DNA of 40,222 nucleotides. Origin: Bacillota bacterium. GTDB taxonomy: Bacteria; Bacillota_I; Bacilli_A; Erysipelotrichales; Erysipelotrichaceae. Below, piece by piece: positions 25,241-34,791 of the stretch. A program made the translations under genes and the position numbers. Within the stretch, counting starts at the first letter, position 1. Each line of letters begins with the position of its first letter. The DNA is taken from the NCBI GenBank assembly GCA_023426935.1, contig JAEZBR010000003.1, positions 1 through 40,222 of the forward strand, in the 5' to 3' direction. The notes below the pieces were generated by a model that had not been told where the DNA came from, ran no database searches, and was given only the letters and a program-made list of their open reading frames with translations.

Positions 25241-26648
25241 CCTCTAAAAAGCGCATCGTATTGGTATTGCCATGACCGGCATGCCATCCGGAAGTGATAA
25301 TCATTGTACTGCCCTTTTTAAGTTCCAACCGTTTAGCGATTTTTTGGGCCGTAGTGTCATAGAGATCAACATCGGTAATATCTAAGTCTAAAACCGGATA
25401 TACGCCCCAGTAGATAGCCATTTTTCGTGCGGTCCGTGTAGAATTAGTAGCCGCAATTACCGGCAGCTTCGGACGGAACCGACATAATCTTTTAGGTGTT
25501 CCCCCGGTTTCAGTAAATGCCATGACGCAGGAAACATTATCTAGCGTCAAGCAACTCTCAGCAACCGCAATACCAATCGCTTCATTTTTTGTTCGATGCG
25601 TTAAATATGAGGACTGAGAAACATATTTGTGATAATCGATCATTTCTTCGGTAATTTCAGCAATCTTCGCCATCGTCTTGACCGCTTCTTCCGGATATTG
25701 ACCGGAAGCGGTCTCCCCAGATAGCATAATCGCATCGGAACCATCCAAAACGGCATTCGCAACATCACTGGCTTCCGCTCTGGTCGGACGCGGATTGGCC
25801 GTCATTGATTCCAACATATGTGTCGCCGTAACTACCGGTTTGCCAACATAATTGCAAAGCTTAATAATCTTTTTCTGGTAGATTGGAACTAACGAGAACG
25901 ATACTTCAACCCCTAGATCGCCTCTGGCTACCATTACGCCATCCGCAACATTTAAAATCTCTTCGAGATTGTCATACCCTTCTTGATTCTCAATCTTGGC
26001 GATTATTTCAACGTTATCATTGTTTTCTTCGGCTAAGATTTTCTTAATTGCTAATACATCATCGGCTCTTCTGACAAAGCTAGCGGAGATAAAATCCGCA
26101 TCATTTCTGGCAGCGAAACGAATATCGGCATCATCTTTAGCGGAAATAAACGGCATTGAAAGTTTAACGTTAGGAACATTAGCGCTCTTGCGGGTTTTAA
26201 TAATTCCACTATTTAAAATCTTACAATGTAAATCTCCGCTTTCATCCTTATCGACTACTTCCATAGTCATTTTGCCGTCATCCATCAAAATCTTTGTTCC
26301 AACTTTTACGTCATCAAATAATTCCGGGCAAGTTATTTGGAAACACTCATGAGATCCAACAACATCCTTTGGGGTAACCTTAACAATATCACCCGTTTTA
26401 AACTGAACGCCGTCACCCATTTCCCCAATGCGGATTTCCGGACCTTTAGTATCGACAACGATCGCGATTTGCGTATTTAATTTTGCATTCAAAGCTCGAA
26501 TCTTGCGAATTCTTTCTAAATGTTCCTGATGGGTTCCGTGAGAAAAATTCAATCTAGCCACATTCATCCCGGCTTTGATTAATTTTTCTAACATCTCCGG
26601 TGAATCACTGGCTGGTCCAATAGTACAAATAATCTTAGTTTTACGCAT
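25233..26648 (-). CDS. pyk: Pyruvate kinase
   Basis: The product is 471 aa. It converts PEP and ADP to pyruvate and ATP. Visible parts are the N-terminal TKIICTIGPAS and MNVARLNFSHG, the B domain (about 70-170), the catalytic IAKIENQEGYDN (Lys of the signature) and VMVARGDLGVEV, then TATHMLESM. The C-terminal allosteric domain ends the protein, without the extra PEP-utilising domain seen in Bacillus enzymes of about 585 aa. AAGGAG lies 9 nt before the ATG. It follows pfkA by 21 nt, a glycolytic pair. Confidence 0.97.
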   Translation of the reverse strand: MRKTKIICTIGPASDSPEMLEKLIKAGMNVARLNFSHGTHQEHLERIRKIRALNAKLNTQIAIVVDTKGPEIRIGEMGDGVQFKTGDIVKVTPKDVVGSHECFQITCPELFDDVKVGTKILMDDGKMTMEVVDKDESGDLHCKILNSGIIKTRKSANVPNVKLSMPFISAKDDADIRFAARNDADFISASFVRRADDVLAIKKILAEENNDNVEIIAKIENQEGYDNLEEILNVADGVMVARGDLGVEVSFSLVPIYQKKIIKLCNYVGKPVVTATHMLESMTANPRPTRAEASDVANAVLDGSDAIMLSGETASGQYPEEAVKTMAKIAEITEEMIDYHKYVSQSSYLTHRTKNEAIGIAVAESCLTLDNVSCVMAFTETGGTPKRLCRFRPKLPVIAATNSTRTARKMAIYWGVYPVLDLDITDVDLYDTTAQKIAKRLELKKGSTMIITSGWHAGHGNTNTMRFLEVE

Positions 26649-26669
26649 TTTTTATTGCTCCTTGTCGTT

Positions 26670-27632
26670 TTATACTAACCGATCGAACATCTCAAATAAT
26701 GGACGACGAGATTTCTTCGGAGTATTCAAAGCCTCTTCAATCGGGACTCCAACGATTTCATTGTTCAAAATCCCCACGCATAATCCGCCTTTATCATTCT
26801 CAATCAACTCCGCCGCTTTATCCCCCATCTTAGTGGCTAAAACTCGGTCAAAGGGAACCGGAGAACCACCTCGCTGGATATGACCAAGGACGGTTGCGCG
26901 ACCAGAGAATCCGGTCGCATCCGAGATCTTTTTAGCTAATATCGCCACATCCGTAATCTTTTCGGAAATAATCACGATTGCATGATTCTTTTTCTTGGTC
27001 ACTTCGAAATATTTTAATTTCTCTAACACTTCTGCTTCATCATAACCTCCTTCAGGGGTAATAATGATTTCCGCTCCGCAGGAAATTCCGGAATATAATG
27101 CCAAATCACCGCAATGATTACCCATTACTTCAACAACCGAACAACGATGATGAGAACTGGAAGTATCTCGTAATTTATCGATACATTCGACACAAGTCGA
27201 TAGGGCCGTGAAAAAGCCAATCGTAAAGTCGGTGCCGGCAATATCGTTATCAATCGTTCCTGGCAAGCCAATACAATTTATACCTTTCTTAGTTAAGGCC
27301 AAGGCTCCCCGATAAGAACCATCCCCGCCAATTACGACTAAGGAATCGATACCGTTAGAATGCATCACTTCAATAGCCTGATTTTGCACGGATTCCAACT
27401 TAAATTCTTCTAGCCTGGCGGACCCTAATAAAGTACCGCCTCTGATCATAATATCAGAGACACTGGAACGATCGAGCGGGATAATCTTACCTTCGGTTAA
27501 TCCCCGATAACCATCCATAATGCCACAGACTTCCATGCCTCTTGTTAAGGCCGATCTAGTAACGGCTCTAATTGCCGCATTCATTCCTGGCGCATCACCA
27601 CCGCTAGTTAAGATTCCAATCTTGTGTCCCAT
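26670..27632 (-). CDS. pfkA: ATP-dependent 6-phosphofructokinase
   Basis: The product is 320 aa from ATG 27632 (MGHKIGILTSGGDAPGMNA); a GTG three codons upstream is possible. It has the ATP site GGDGSYRGA, the catalytic GTIDNDIAGTDFTIGF (TIDND, with the proton-accepting Asp) and VEVMGNHCGDLA for fructose-6-phosphate. Gly in GGDGS, where PPi enzymes have Asp, indicates ATP use. It catalyses the committed glycolytic step. It follows dnaI by 14 nt with a weak GTGAG ribosome site. Confidence 0.97.
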   Translation of the reverse strand: MGHKIGILTSGGDAPGMNAAIRAVTRSALTRGMEVCGIMDGYRGLTEGKIIPLDRSSVSDIMIRGGTLLGSARLEEFKLESVQNQAIEVMHSNGIDSLVVIGGDGSYRGALALTKKGINCIGLPGTIDNDIAGTDFTIGFFTALSTCVECIDKLRDTSSSHHRCSVVEVMGNHCGDLALYSGISCGAEIIITPEGGYDEAEVLEKLKYFEVTKKKNHAIVIISEKITDVAILAKKISDATGFSGRATVLGHIQRGGSPVPFDRVLATKMGDKAAELIENDKGGLCVGILNNEIVGVPIEEALNTPKKSRRPLFEMFDRLV

Positions 27633-27646
27633 ATATCTCACGCTTT

Positions 27647-28546
27647 CTATTTCTTTAACTTAATAATTATACAATCATTCATTATTAAGTTGGCGATACT
27701 GTTCCCCTTTTGAATATCTTTATCGCCATACTCGGTTATATCATAAAAACCCTTCAATTGGGTATGATTTATTCCGGTAAAAATCGTTTTTTTCGCATTG
27801 GCGTTTCGATAAACTAAAGTTGGGATTAAGATTCCATCCCTAAATTCAACTGAAGGCCGTTCATACATCAGATTGTCCAATACCACGACTTCGGCATTAT
27901 TTAAATCGTTGGTGATTTTTTTATATTCATCACTATAAGGATAAACGGTTCTTACGGTCTGAGTCGCTAACGGTACATCATAAAAAGCCACCGTTTTTCC
28001 TTTGTCGGCACAATAATTAGTTAAGATTGCACTTAATACCGTCTTACCTGATCCGTCATCGCCCTCGATGAATAGATTATTAGAATCATTATTTGTATAC
28101 CACTTCATTATCTGAATCGACTCAGAAAGTAAATTCTCGGTGACAAACTTCTGCTGGACTAAATTGCTACTGGTTAAGTCAGCGTATGATTTTCCAAAGC
28201 TGCGTGCTAAATAATTATTTAAAAATTTAGTTTCCTTTTCAACCTGGTAATGTTTATGGCAATAAATATTCTTAAAGATTAATTTCTGATTGTAAATCTG
28301 AATTTCCGTCTTGATTCCTTTCTTGGCATGACCGCAGTTTTGTAAGCTCACGCAATTCTGACATTCTTGACGATCCGCAAAATACTTTAGGATCTGGCCT
28401 AAATTACCATCAATATCTTGATCGGAAATTTTATTATCTTGAACTATTTTCTTAAATTCCGAATCGTTTAAAACTGCTTCATGATTCTGGTCAATAAAGT
28501 CTTGTTGTTTTTTATTGATTACCGTGTCGAATTTAATTTTTTTCAT
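27647..28546 (-). CDS. dnaI: Primosomal helicase loader DnaI
   Basis: The product is 299 aa. The N-terminal helicase-binding domain has a zinc cluster (CQNCVSLQNCGH, then CHKH at about residues 97-100). The C-terminal AAA+ domain has Walker A EGDDGSGKT and Walker B VVVLDNL. DnaI loads the DnaC/DnaB-type replicative helicase at the origin and at restart sites. The ATG overlaps the dnaB stop (ATGA), with AAAGGAG inside the end of dnaB. Confidence 0.93.
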   Translation of the reverse strand: MKKIKFDTVINKKQQDFIDQNHEAVLNDSEFKKIVQDNKISDQDIDGNLGQILKYFADRQECQNCVSLQNCGHAKKGIKTEIQIYNQKLIFKNIYCHKHYQVEKETKFLNNYLARSFGKSYADLTSSNLVQQKFVTENLLSESIQIMKWYTNNDSNNLFIEGDDGSGKTVLSAILTNYCADKGKTVAFYDVPLATQTVRTVYPYSDEYKKITNDLNNAEVVVLDNLMYERPSVEFRDGILIPTLVYRNANAKKTIFTGINHTQLKGFYDITEYGDKDIQKGNSIANLIMNDCIIIKLKK

Positions 28547-29781
28547 TTGGTAATCTCCTTTAGTATTTCACTCAGTTCTTCAATACTCTTGCCTTCCAGT
28601 CCCGATTGGCTTTCAGACTTATTTTCTTTACTCTCTTTAGGCTCACTAACATTAACGAAACTGTTTTTCTTAGCCGGCATTCTAGAGATTAGTTTTAACG
28701 CTTCTTCGGCCGTTTTTACTTCTTCTCTGACCCAACTGGCCGCAACTTTATTAACGACATTAGCTTTCAATTGGTTATGGTTACTCTCCAATGCGTAATC
28801 AACTAGAACATTGATTACCGGAAAAGAAAGTTTATAATCAATCATTAAACTTGAAAGTAATTTTGCATCCGCATCCGCAATTTTATCAACTCCGTTTTGT
28901 TTCGAACGTAAATAAACGATGGGAGCTTTATCATAATAACCATTGCCTAAGCCGGGGGCATGATAAACACTTACGATGTTTTCGCAACGATAGAATATTT
29001 TTGACCGATTAAGATCGCAATATCGATTGTGGGGATCTTTGACTAAATTGGTAGCTACAATCTCCGCCATCGTATCCGGATCGATACTGAATAAACTGCC
29101 GGTATTGCCGATAAAATCTAAGTTTTCTTTGGTTCGTAACCGTGTGGGTAAAGCCAATTCCGCGTTATTGCCATAATGACGGAAAAATTTAGCGTAGTCG
29201 AAAACATTTTGCGGTTTATAATCGTCAGGTAATAATGTTGGAGATTTAATATTTTCATATTCTGTTTGATCGTTTTCATTCCAATCCGAAAGAACGCTAG
29301 GGTCAAACTTTTGCGTAATGTTCAGATATTCACTATAATCATTGTTCGATGTATTTATGCCCCGATAGACTTCCGAATAATTGTCTTTACCGGCAACTTT
29401 ACTGAAAATCCGGGAATATGCTTCGTTATTTAAAAAATCAGTGGCGTTCTTGGGGGCTGACAATCGATATAGATAATTGATTTGAACCCCTTCTTGATGC
29501 ATATATACTTCCAATAAAGAGGCTCTTTCCAACTCGATTCTGGCGTTTTCCAATTCATCGATCGTAAAATTAAGTCCTTCAAGGAGTTGGGTATGTTGAC
29601 CGGAAAGAATAGCTTTTGTTCCTTTGGCATATAAATACATAAATAATCTTAACGCATTGCCGGAAATCAAAACCGGATATAAAAAGCCCAGAGAAAATAT
29701 TTGATCCTCACTTAAACGAATATCAACTACCAATTGAAATCCGTCTTTACCTTTTAAGCGATTAATACCGGTTTTTATCAT
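28543..29781 (-). CDS. dnaB: Replication initiation and membrane attachment protein DnaB
   Basis: The product is 412 aa. The N-terminal winged-helix type region has ISGNALRLFMYLYAKG and FTIDELENARIELERASLLEV. A DnaB/DnaD-like helical domain (about 300-365) has YKLSFPVINVLVDYALESN and ASSWVREE-like VAASWVREEVKTAEEAL. A charged tail follows. This is the Bacillota DnaB that helps DnaI at the origin, not the helicase. AAGGAG lies 5 nt before the ATG. It sits in polA-mutM-coaE-dnaB-dnaI; the nrdR gene that often precedes it is not here. Confidence 0.9.
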   Translation of the reverse strand: MIKTGINRLKGKDGFQLVVDIRLSEDQIFSLGFLYPVLISGNALRLFMYLYAKGTKAILSGQHTQLLEGLNFTIDELENARIELERASLLEVYMHQEGVQINYLYRLSAPKNATDFLNNEAYSRIFSKVAGKDNYSEVYRGINTSNNDYSEYLNITQKFDPSVLSDWNENDQTEYENIKSPTLLPDDYKPQNVFDYAKFFRHYGNNAELALPTRLRTKENLDFIGNTGSLFSIDPDTMAEIVATNLVKDPHNRYCDLNRSKIFYRCENIVSVYHAPGLGNGYYDKAPIVYLRSKQNGVDKIADADAKLLSSLMIDYKLSFPVINVLVDYALESNHNQLKANVVNKVAASWVREEVKTAEEALKLISRMPAKKNSFVNVSEPKESKENKSESQSGLEGKSIEELSEILKEITK

Positions 29782-29793
29782 AGGGGCTCCTTG

Positions 29794-30366
29794 CTAATGA
29801 TTATACAACGCCCGTTTTAAGCGCTCAAGGCAGGATTGCACCTGTTTTTCTAAATCCTCCAATCCTCCATCGTTAAGTATGACATAATCTGCCATGTTCA
29901 TTTTCTTTTCATCGGGAAGTTGCTTATTTCTTCGCTGCTGGATTTGTTCAAAATTCAGCTTACGCGATTCAAGCAAACGGATATTGGCGATTTCAGGAGT
30001 CGTATAAACCAAGATCGTTTTATCGAATTGACCTGCCAGACCACTTTCGAATAACAAAGGAACCTCCGCAAATACTAATCCCTTAGCATCCACCATAAAA
30101 TCGTTAATGACTTCCATTATTAATGGATGTAAATATTTTTCCAAAGTTAAGCGTTTTTCTTCATTGTTAAAAATAATGGTCGAAATCTTCCCGGCATCAT
30201 AATTCTCAATTCCCATCAGTTGATTAATATTATTTTTAACTGATTGTTTCGTTAATAATTGTTTATTGACCTCATCGGCACTGATGACTGAGTATCCTAA
30301 AGACTTGAGATATGCTAATACCGTGCTTTTTCCACTGCCGATATTACCGGTTATCGCGACTTTCAT
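29794..30366 (-). CDS. coaE: Dephospho-CoA kinase
   Basis: The product is 190 aa from ATG 30366. It has the P-loop GNIGSGKST (residues 7-15), the SADEVNKQLL region that binds dephospho-CoA, and AEVPLLFESGL typical of CoaE. It performs the last step of CoA synthesis. Its ATG overlaps the mutM stop (ATGA), and no independent ribosome site is visible. Confidence 0.95.
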   Translation of the reverse strand: MKVAITGNIGSGKSTVLAYLKSLGYSVISADEVNKQLLTKQSVKNNINQLMGIENYDAGKISTIIFNNEEKRLTLEKYLHPLIMEVINDFMVDAKGLVFAEVPLLFESGLAGQFDKTILVYTTPEIANIRLLESRKLNFEQIQQRRNKQLPDEKKMNMADYVILNDGGLEDLEKQVQSCLERLKRALYNH

Positions 30367-31169
30367 TTTTGGCACATCGGGCAATAGTAAGTACCTCTTC
30401 CTTTTAAATAAATTTTCTTAATTTCGCTGCCACAGACTTTACAATTCTCCTGCCCATGTACCATTAAGTGTTGTTGAAACTTTCCGTTGACGCCTAAAGA
30501 GGAAGTGTAACTGCGAATCGTCGTGCCTCCGTCTTTAATTGCAGCGGATAAAATCGTTCTAGTCGAATCAATCAAGGACTGTAATTGTTTATTGCTAAGT
30601 TGGTCAAATTGTTTATCGGGTAAAACTTTCATCGCAAAGCATATTTCATTAGCATAGATATTTCCGATTCCGGCAATAACACTCTGATCTAATAAAATTT
30701 CTTTTAATTCATGGTTAGGAGGACACTTTTTTTTCAAATATCCGATATTTAATTTTGCGTCAAAAGGTTCTAAACCCAGTTTATTTAGTACAGTTAGTTC
30801 CGTTCCCTTGGGATATAATTGCATCCGTCCAAATTTTCGAACATCATGATACATAACATATCGGGAATCAGCTAAGCTGATAATCAAATGAGTATGTTTA
30901 TCCTTCACTTTAAGATCTGGTTCAACATAAAACTTTCCTTCCATCCTTAGATGAGAAACTAAGACATAATCGTCGAGTTCGAATATTAAATATTTTCCCC
31001 GACGCTTAAATTCACGGAAATGCTGGCCTTTCAGTTTCTTTTCGAATTCTTGAGGCGTTAGATTATCGATTAATTTGGGATAGATAACTTGGACATCGGT
31101 AATTTTAGCGCCCTTCAATTGATGTTCCAACGTTCTGACGACCGTTTCTACTTCTGGTAATTCCGGCAT
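30363..31169 (-). CDS. mutM: Formamidopyrimidine-DNA glycosylase
   Basis: The product is 268 aa. The N-terminal catalytic Pro follows Met (MPELPEVETVVRTL). The H2TH region includes LLDQSVIAGIGNIYANEICF. The C-terminal zinc finger is CKVCGSEIKK...YYCPMCQK. It excises 8-oxoguanine and formamidopyrimidines. It starts in TAATG overlap with the polA stop, so repair polymerase and glycosylase are made together. Confidence 0.97.
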   Translation of the reverse strand: MPELPEVETVVRTLEHQLKGAKITDVQVIYPKLIDNLTPQEFEKKLKGQHFREFKRRGKYLIFELDDYVLVSHLRMEGKFYVEPDLKVKDKHTHLIISLADSRYVMYHDVRKFGRMQLYPKGTELTVLNKLGLEPFDAKLNIGYLKKKCPPNHELKEILLDQSVIAGIGNIYANEICFAMKVLPDKQFDQLSNKQLQSLIDSTRTILSAAIKDGGTTIRSYTSSLGVNGKFQQHLMVHGQENCKVCGSEIKKIYLKGRGTYYCPMCQK

Positions 31170-33766
31170 TAGTCAGCCTCATACCAAGTATGTCCGTAAA
31201 CACATTTGGCTTCTAAAGGAGCTTTAAGCTCCATCGCATGTTCCATACCATCTTCAATAACTTCTTTCATCGTTTCTATCTCGTTTTCCGGGACATTAAA
31301 AATCAACTCATCGTGAACCTGCAGAATCATCTGAGATTTCAGATGTTGTTCTGTAAGTTTCTTATCAATCTTGATCATTGCTACTTTGATCAGATCCGCA
31401 GCCGTTCCTTGAATCGGTGCATTCATCGCCGCCCGTTTTCCGAATTCTCGTTTCATATATTCCTTATCATTGATTTCTGGAATTTCCCGGCGTCGATTTA
31501 ATAAAGTCTTAACATATCCGTGTTCTTCACAATACTTTACCGTATCGTCCATATACTTCTTGACTAACGGATAACTTTCGAAATAACTGTTGATATAACT
31601 TTGGGCTTCATAACGATCGATGCCCAGTCTTTCTGCTAAGCCAAAGTCAGAGATGCCATAAACAATTCCGAAGTTAACCATCTTAGCCTTTCGACGCATC
31701 GCATCGGTGACATCTTCTTTTTTAACTTTGAAGACATCCATAGCCGTACGGGTATGAACATCGATATTTTCTTTGAAAGTCTCAATCAAGGCCGGTTCTC
31801 CAGCCATAGATGCCAACACTCTTAATTCGACCTGAGAATAATCGGCAGACATAATAACACAACCTTTTTCAGCAATAAACGCTTTTCGGATTTCGCGGTT
31901 TTCTTCATCCTTGACGGAAATATTCTGAAGATTTGGTTCGGTAGAACTCAAACGCCCGGTCGAAACAATACATTGGTTGTAATTAGTATGAATCTTACCA
32001 TCAGAATGGATATACTTTTTCAAACCATCCGCATAAGTACTGAAGAATTTTTGATATTTCCGATAATCGATGATATAACCGATAATTTCGTGGGCCGGCC
32101 GTAGTTTTTCTAAAACATCGATTGCCGTCGAACGTTTTTTACCGCTAGGAAGATTTAATTTATCGTATAATATCTCTCCGAGTTTCTTCGGAGAATTAAT
32201 ATTAAATTCGCATCCGGCTAATTCATAGATTTTATTAGATAAGTTTTCGACTTTAGTTTTAGCTGTTTCGGCCAGATTATTCAATGCTTCTTCATCGACG
32301 CGGATTCCGGTATTCTCCATCTTGAAAAGAATCAAAGCCAATGGTAATTCAACCTCATCGTATAATTTGGTCATTTCCATTTCTTCTAACTTCTTATGCA
32401 ATTTAGGTTCTAAGGAGTAAAGAAATTGACTGTTCTCACCGACATAGACTATTTCCTGCTCTAAATCAATCAAGGTTTTGGTTTTCTGACTACGACCATA
32501 CAATTCCGCAAAACTAACCTTAGGTACAAAGCCATATTCTTCGCTTAAACGGGGATAGTCGGTAATCGTATCATTGACTAAAAAAGCCGCAATCATTAAG
32601 TCAAAGACATTATTAATGCCGGGATTACCGTTATTAACCAACAGATGATAAAGGTCCTTAACATCGTAAACAATCTTAAGAATATCACTTTTTAACCAAG
32701 CTAAAAACTCCTGATCTTTCAGGGCCAAATCAGCACTGTAAAACCAACTTCCCTGTTTGTTTGTTAAGCTGAAACCTCTTAAATTTTCTTCAGAATGAAT
32801 ATTTGAATCATAAACCGCAAACAAAGCTGTTGGTTCCTCAAATTGATTCGCCAGGAATTTTTTAAGATTAACCGTTTCTTGGTAGGTATTCTCTACTTCT
32901 CCGGGTTGATAATCCAACTGATTCAAAAACTTATTTAGTTCATACTTTTTATAGAAAGCGAACTGTTTAGCTTTATCCTGATGATAATCAAGATTTGTTT
33001 CATCCAGATTTATTACTTCATCGGTTTTGATGGTTGCTAATTGCTTACTTAAACGGGCTTGATTAGAAAACTCTTTGATTTTAACGCCGACACTTCCTTT
33101 GATCTGGTCAACATTCTCCAAGGTCTTTTCTAAATCACCGTATTGTTCTAGTAGTTTCATCGCCGTCTTATCCCCGACCGAAGGAACACCAGGAATATTA
33201 TCGGAAGCATCACCGCATAATCCCTTATAATCAATAACCTGATTAGGCGTCAGACCATAATCTTCTTTCAGCGCCTTCAAGTCCATTCGTTTCATTTCGC
33301 TTAACCCGGTCTTCATCAGCCAGACTGTTGTATGACTGTTGATCAATTGTAATAGATCACGATCACCGGTTAAGATTGCAATATCTTTATCCGCATATTT
33401 ATTTACTAAAGAACCAATTACATCATCAGCTTCAATCCCGTCTTGTTCATAGCGGGATATATTCATTGCATCAAGATACTCTCTAACAATGGGAAATTGG
33501 ACAATCAGTTCTTCATCCGGTTTTTTTCGGGTTCCTTTATATTCAGGATAAATCTGATGCCTAAAAGTCTTCTTACCGGTATCGAAGGCCACTAAAATTT
33601 CATCAGGGCTAAAATCCGCAATTGCTTTCTGAACCATCTGCGCAAAGCCAAATAAAGCATTGGTAGGAATACCGTTGGAGGTGGTCATCATTCGTCCGTA
33701 AGCAGTGGCATGATATGCCCGGAAAACTAAAGAGTTTCCATCAATCAATAATAATTTTTCCATCAT
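31169..33766 (-). CDS. polA: DNA polymerase I
   Basis: The product is 865 aa. The 5'-3' exonuclease domain is N-terminal (LLIDGNSLVFRAYHA, GIEADDVIG, YKGLCGDASDNIPGVPSVG). The middle 3'-5' exonuclease-like domain (about 295-460) lacks the DxE of motif I, so proofreading is probably lost, as in Bacillus. Polymerase motifs: A SADYSQVELRVLA, B RRKAKMVNFGIVYG, C LQVHDELIF. It fills Okazaki and repair gaps. AAGGGG precedes a double ATG; the start could be 33766 or 33763. Confidence 0.97.
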   Translation of the reverse strand: MMEKLLLIDGNSLVFRAYHATAYGRMMTTSNGIPTNALFGFAQMVQKAIADFSPDEILVAFDTGKKTFRHQIYPEYKGTRKKPDEELIVQFPIVREYLDAMNISRYEQDGIEADDVIGSLVNKYADKDIAILTGDRDLLQLINSHTTVWLMKTGLSEMKRMDLKALKEDYGLTPNQVIDYKGLCGDASDNIPGVPSVGDKTAMKLLEQYGDLEKTLENVDQIKGSVGVKIKEFSNQARLSKQLATIKTDEVINLDETNLDYHQDKAKQFAFYKKYELNKFLNQLDYQPGEVENTYQETVNLKKFLANQFEEPTALFAVYDSNIHSEENLRGFSLTNKQGSWFYSADLALKDQEFLAWLKSDILKIVYDVKDLYHLLVNNGNPGINNVFDLMIAAFLVNDTITDYPRLSEEYGFVPKVSFAELYGRSQKTKTLIDLEQEIVYVGENSQFLYSLEPKLHKKLEEMEMTKLYDEVELPLALILFKMENTGIRVDEEALNNLAETAKTKVENLSNKIYELAGCEFNINSPKKLGEILYDKLNLPSGKKRSTAIDVLEKLRPAHEIIGYIIDYRKYQKFFSTYADGLKKYIHSDGKIHTNYNQCIVSTGRLSSTEPNLQNISVKDEENREIRKAFIAEKGCVIMSADYSQVELRVLASMAGEPALIETFKENIDVHTRTAMDVFKVKKEDVTDAMRRKAKMVNFGIVYGISDFGLAERLGIDRYEAQSYINSYFESYPLVKKYMDDTVKYCEEHGYVKTLLNRRREIPEINDKEYMKREFGKRAAMNAPIQGTAADLIKVAMIKIDKKLTEQHLKSQMILQVHDELIFNVPENEIETMKEVIEDGMEHAMELKAPLEAKCVYGHTWYEAD

Positions 33767-33784
33767 CCTACCCCTTCCGATAAA

Positions 33785-34741
33785 TTATTTTAAGGCTTCA
33801 AGTTTATTTAAATTATCATACATTATCGTTAGATAATCTTTGTTTTGGTTGTATTCCTTTTCCGTTAGGGAAGAAAGATTGCTAAGATCGACTTCCGTTA
33901 AACCACAGTCAGCTTTAACCTTATTGTATAAATTAATCATATCTTCAGTCATATTACTTTCATAAACAATATATTTGACTTTGTCGTTTTTGATTCGATC
34001 TTCGATAATTTTTAATTGATCGTCATTGGGTAAGGCTCCATAACGGGACAGAATCAACGGATAAATTCCGACATTGTAATCTTTCTGCCAGTTACCAAAA
34101 CTAGGCGTAATGGTAACTAAAGATAGGTTCTGAGAACTAATCGCCGAATACTCGGAATCTAACCGAACTAAATCGGCTTCCAACTCAATAAAATTGGCTT
34201 CATAAACTCCGGAGTTATTTGGATCATTTTCGACTAACCAATCCTTGATAGTCCTGGCCATCGAACTCATCGCAATCGGATCAAGCCATAAGCCTAAGTC
34301 CTTTGAATACATATCAATCGAAGAGAAAGCACTTCCTTCGTACCAATTTCCTTCCACGGTCACACTATTTCCCGATACCTTACCGGTGGTATAGCGTTTA
34401 AAATCATAAATACCGGCTAATCCGGAAAGATCAATAATCTCAGCTTTTGAACTTTTAATCTCACTTTCGTAGATTTCCCAATAAGGCTCCAAATTGCCAA
34501 GCTGTAGAATCAGATTTGCTTTATCCAGAGAATCACTGTAATCGTCCGCAATGTGAGCCACTTGGATGGGAACTTTAGCTTGAGAAAGATTACAGGTATT
34601 AACATATTTTTCGGCAATCCGATTTAAAAGATATTCAACCGGATATATCGTATAACAGACTGTAATTGCTTTAGAACTACAAGCAGTTAAACAGCTTAAT
34701 AACAAAAATGTGCTGAGGATCAAAGCTAATAATTTCTTCAT
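33785..34741 (-). CDS. ZnuA-like lipoprotein with the metal-ligand histidines missing
   Basis: The product is 318 aa. It has a lipoprotein signal peptide with the lipobox LTAC (Cys21). The overall layout resembles cluster A-I metal-binding proteins of ABC transporters: ANLILQLGNLEPYWE, LGLWLDPIAMSSMARTI, TITPSFGNW and VKYIVYESNMTED. In ZnuA-type proteins the ligands come from DPHxYEP, HVWLDP, SHxAFGYF and an acidic residue after the last strand; here the first three lack the His. No permease or ATPase gene is nearby. It has its own promoter, and its AGAGGT lies before the ATG. It may bind a different ligand or act in assembly or sensing; function is open. Confidence 0.65.
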   Translation of the reverse strand: MKKLLALILSTFLLLSCLTACSSKAITVCYTIYPVEYLLNRIAEKYVNTCNLSQAKVPIQVAHIADDYSDSLDKANLILQLGNLEPYWEIYESEIKSSKAEIIDLSGLAGIYDFKRYTTGKVSGNSVTVEGNWYEGSAFSSIDMYSKDLGLWLDPIAMSSMARTIKDWLVENDPNNSGVYEANFIELEADLVRLDSEYSAISSQNLSLVTITPSFGNWQKDYNVGIYPLILSRYGALPNDDQLKIIEDRIKNDKVKYIVYESNMTEDMINLYNKVKADCGLTEVDLSNLSSLTEKEYNQNKDYLTIMYDNLNKLEALK

Positions 34742-34762
34742 TAAGTTTACCTCTTGCGATTC

Positions 34763-34791
34763 ATTATATCATATGGCATGGTTATCGTCAT
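34763..34791 (-). promoter_or_regulatory. Promoter of the ZnuA-like lipoprotein gene
   Basis: On the minus strand ATGACG (34791-34786), a 17-nt spacer and TATAAT (34768-34763). The -35 is inside the last codons of the AI-2E permease gene. Confidence 0.55.

Noticed and set aside
25996..26352. Plus-strand open frame of 118 codons inside pyk.
   Set aside because: Antisense shadow of pyruvate kinase with no initiation signal.
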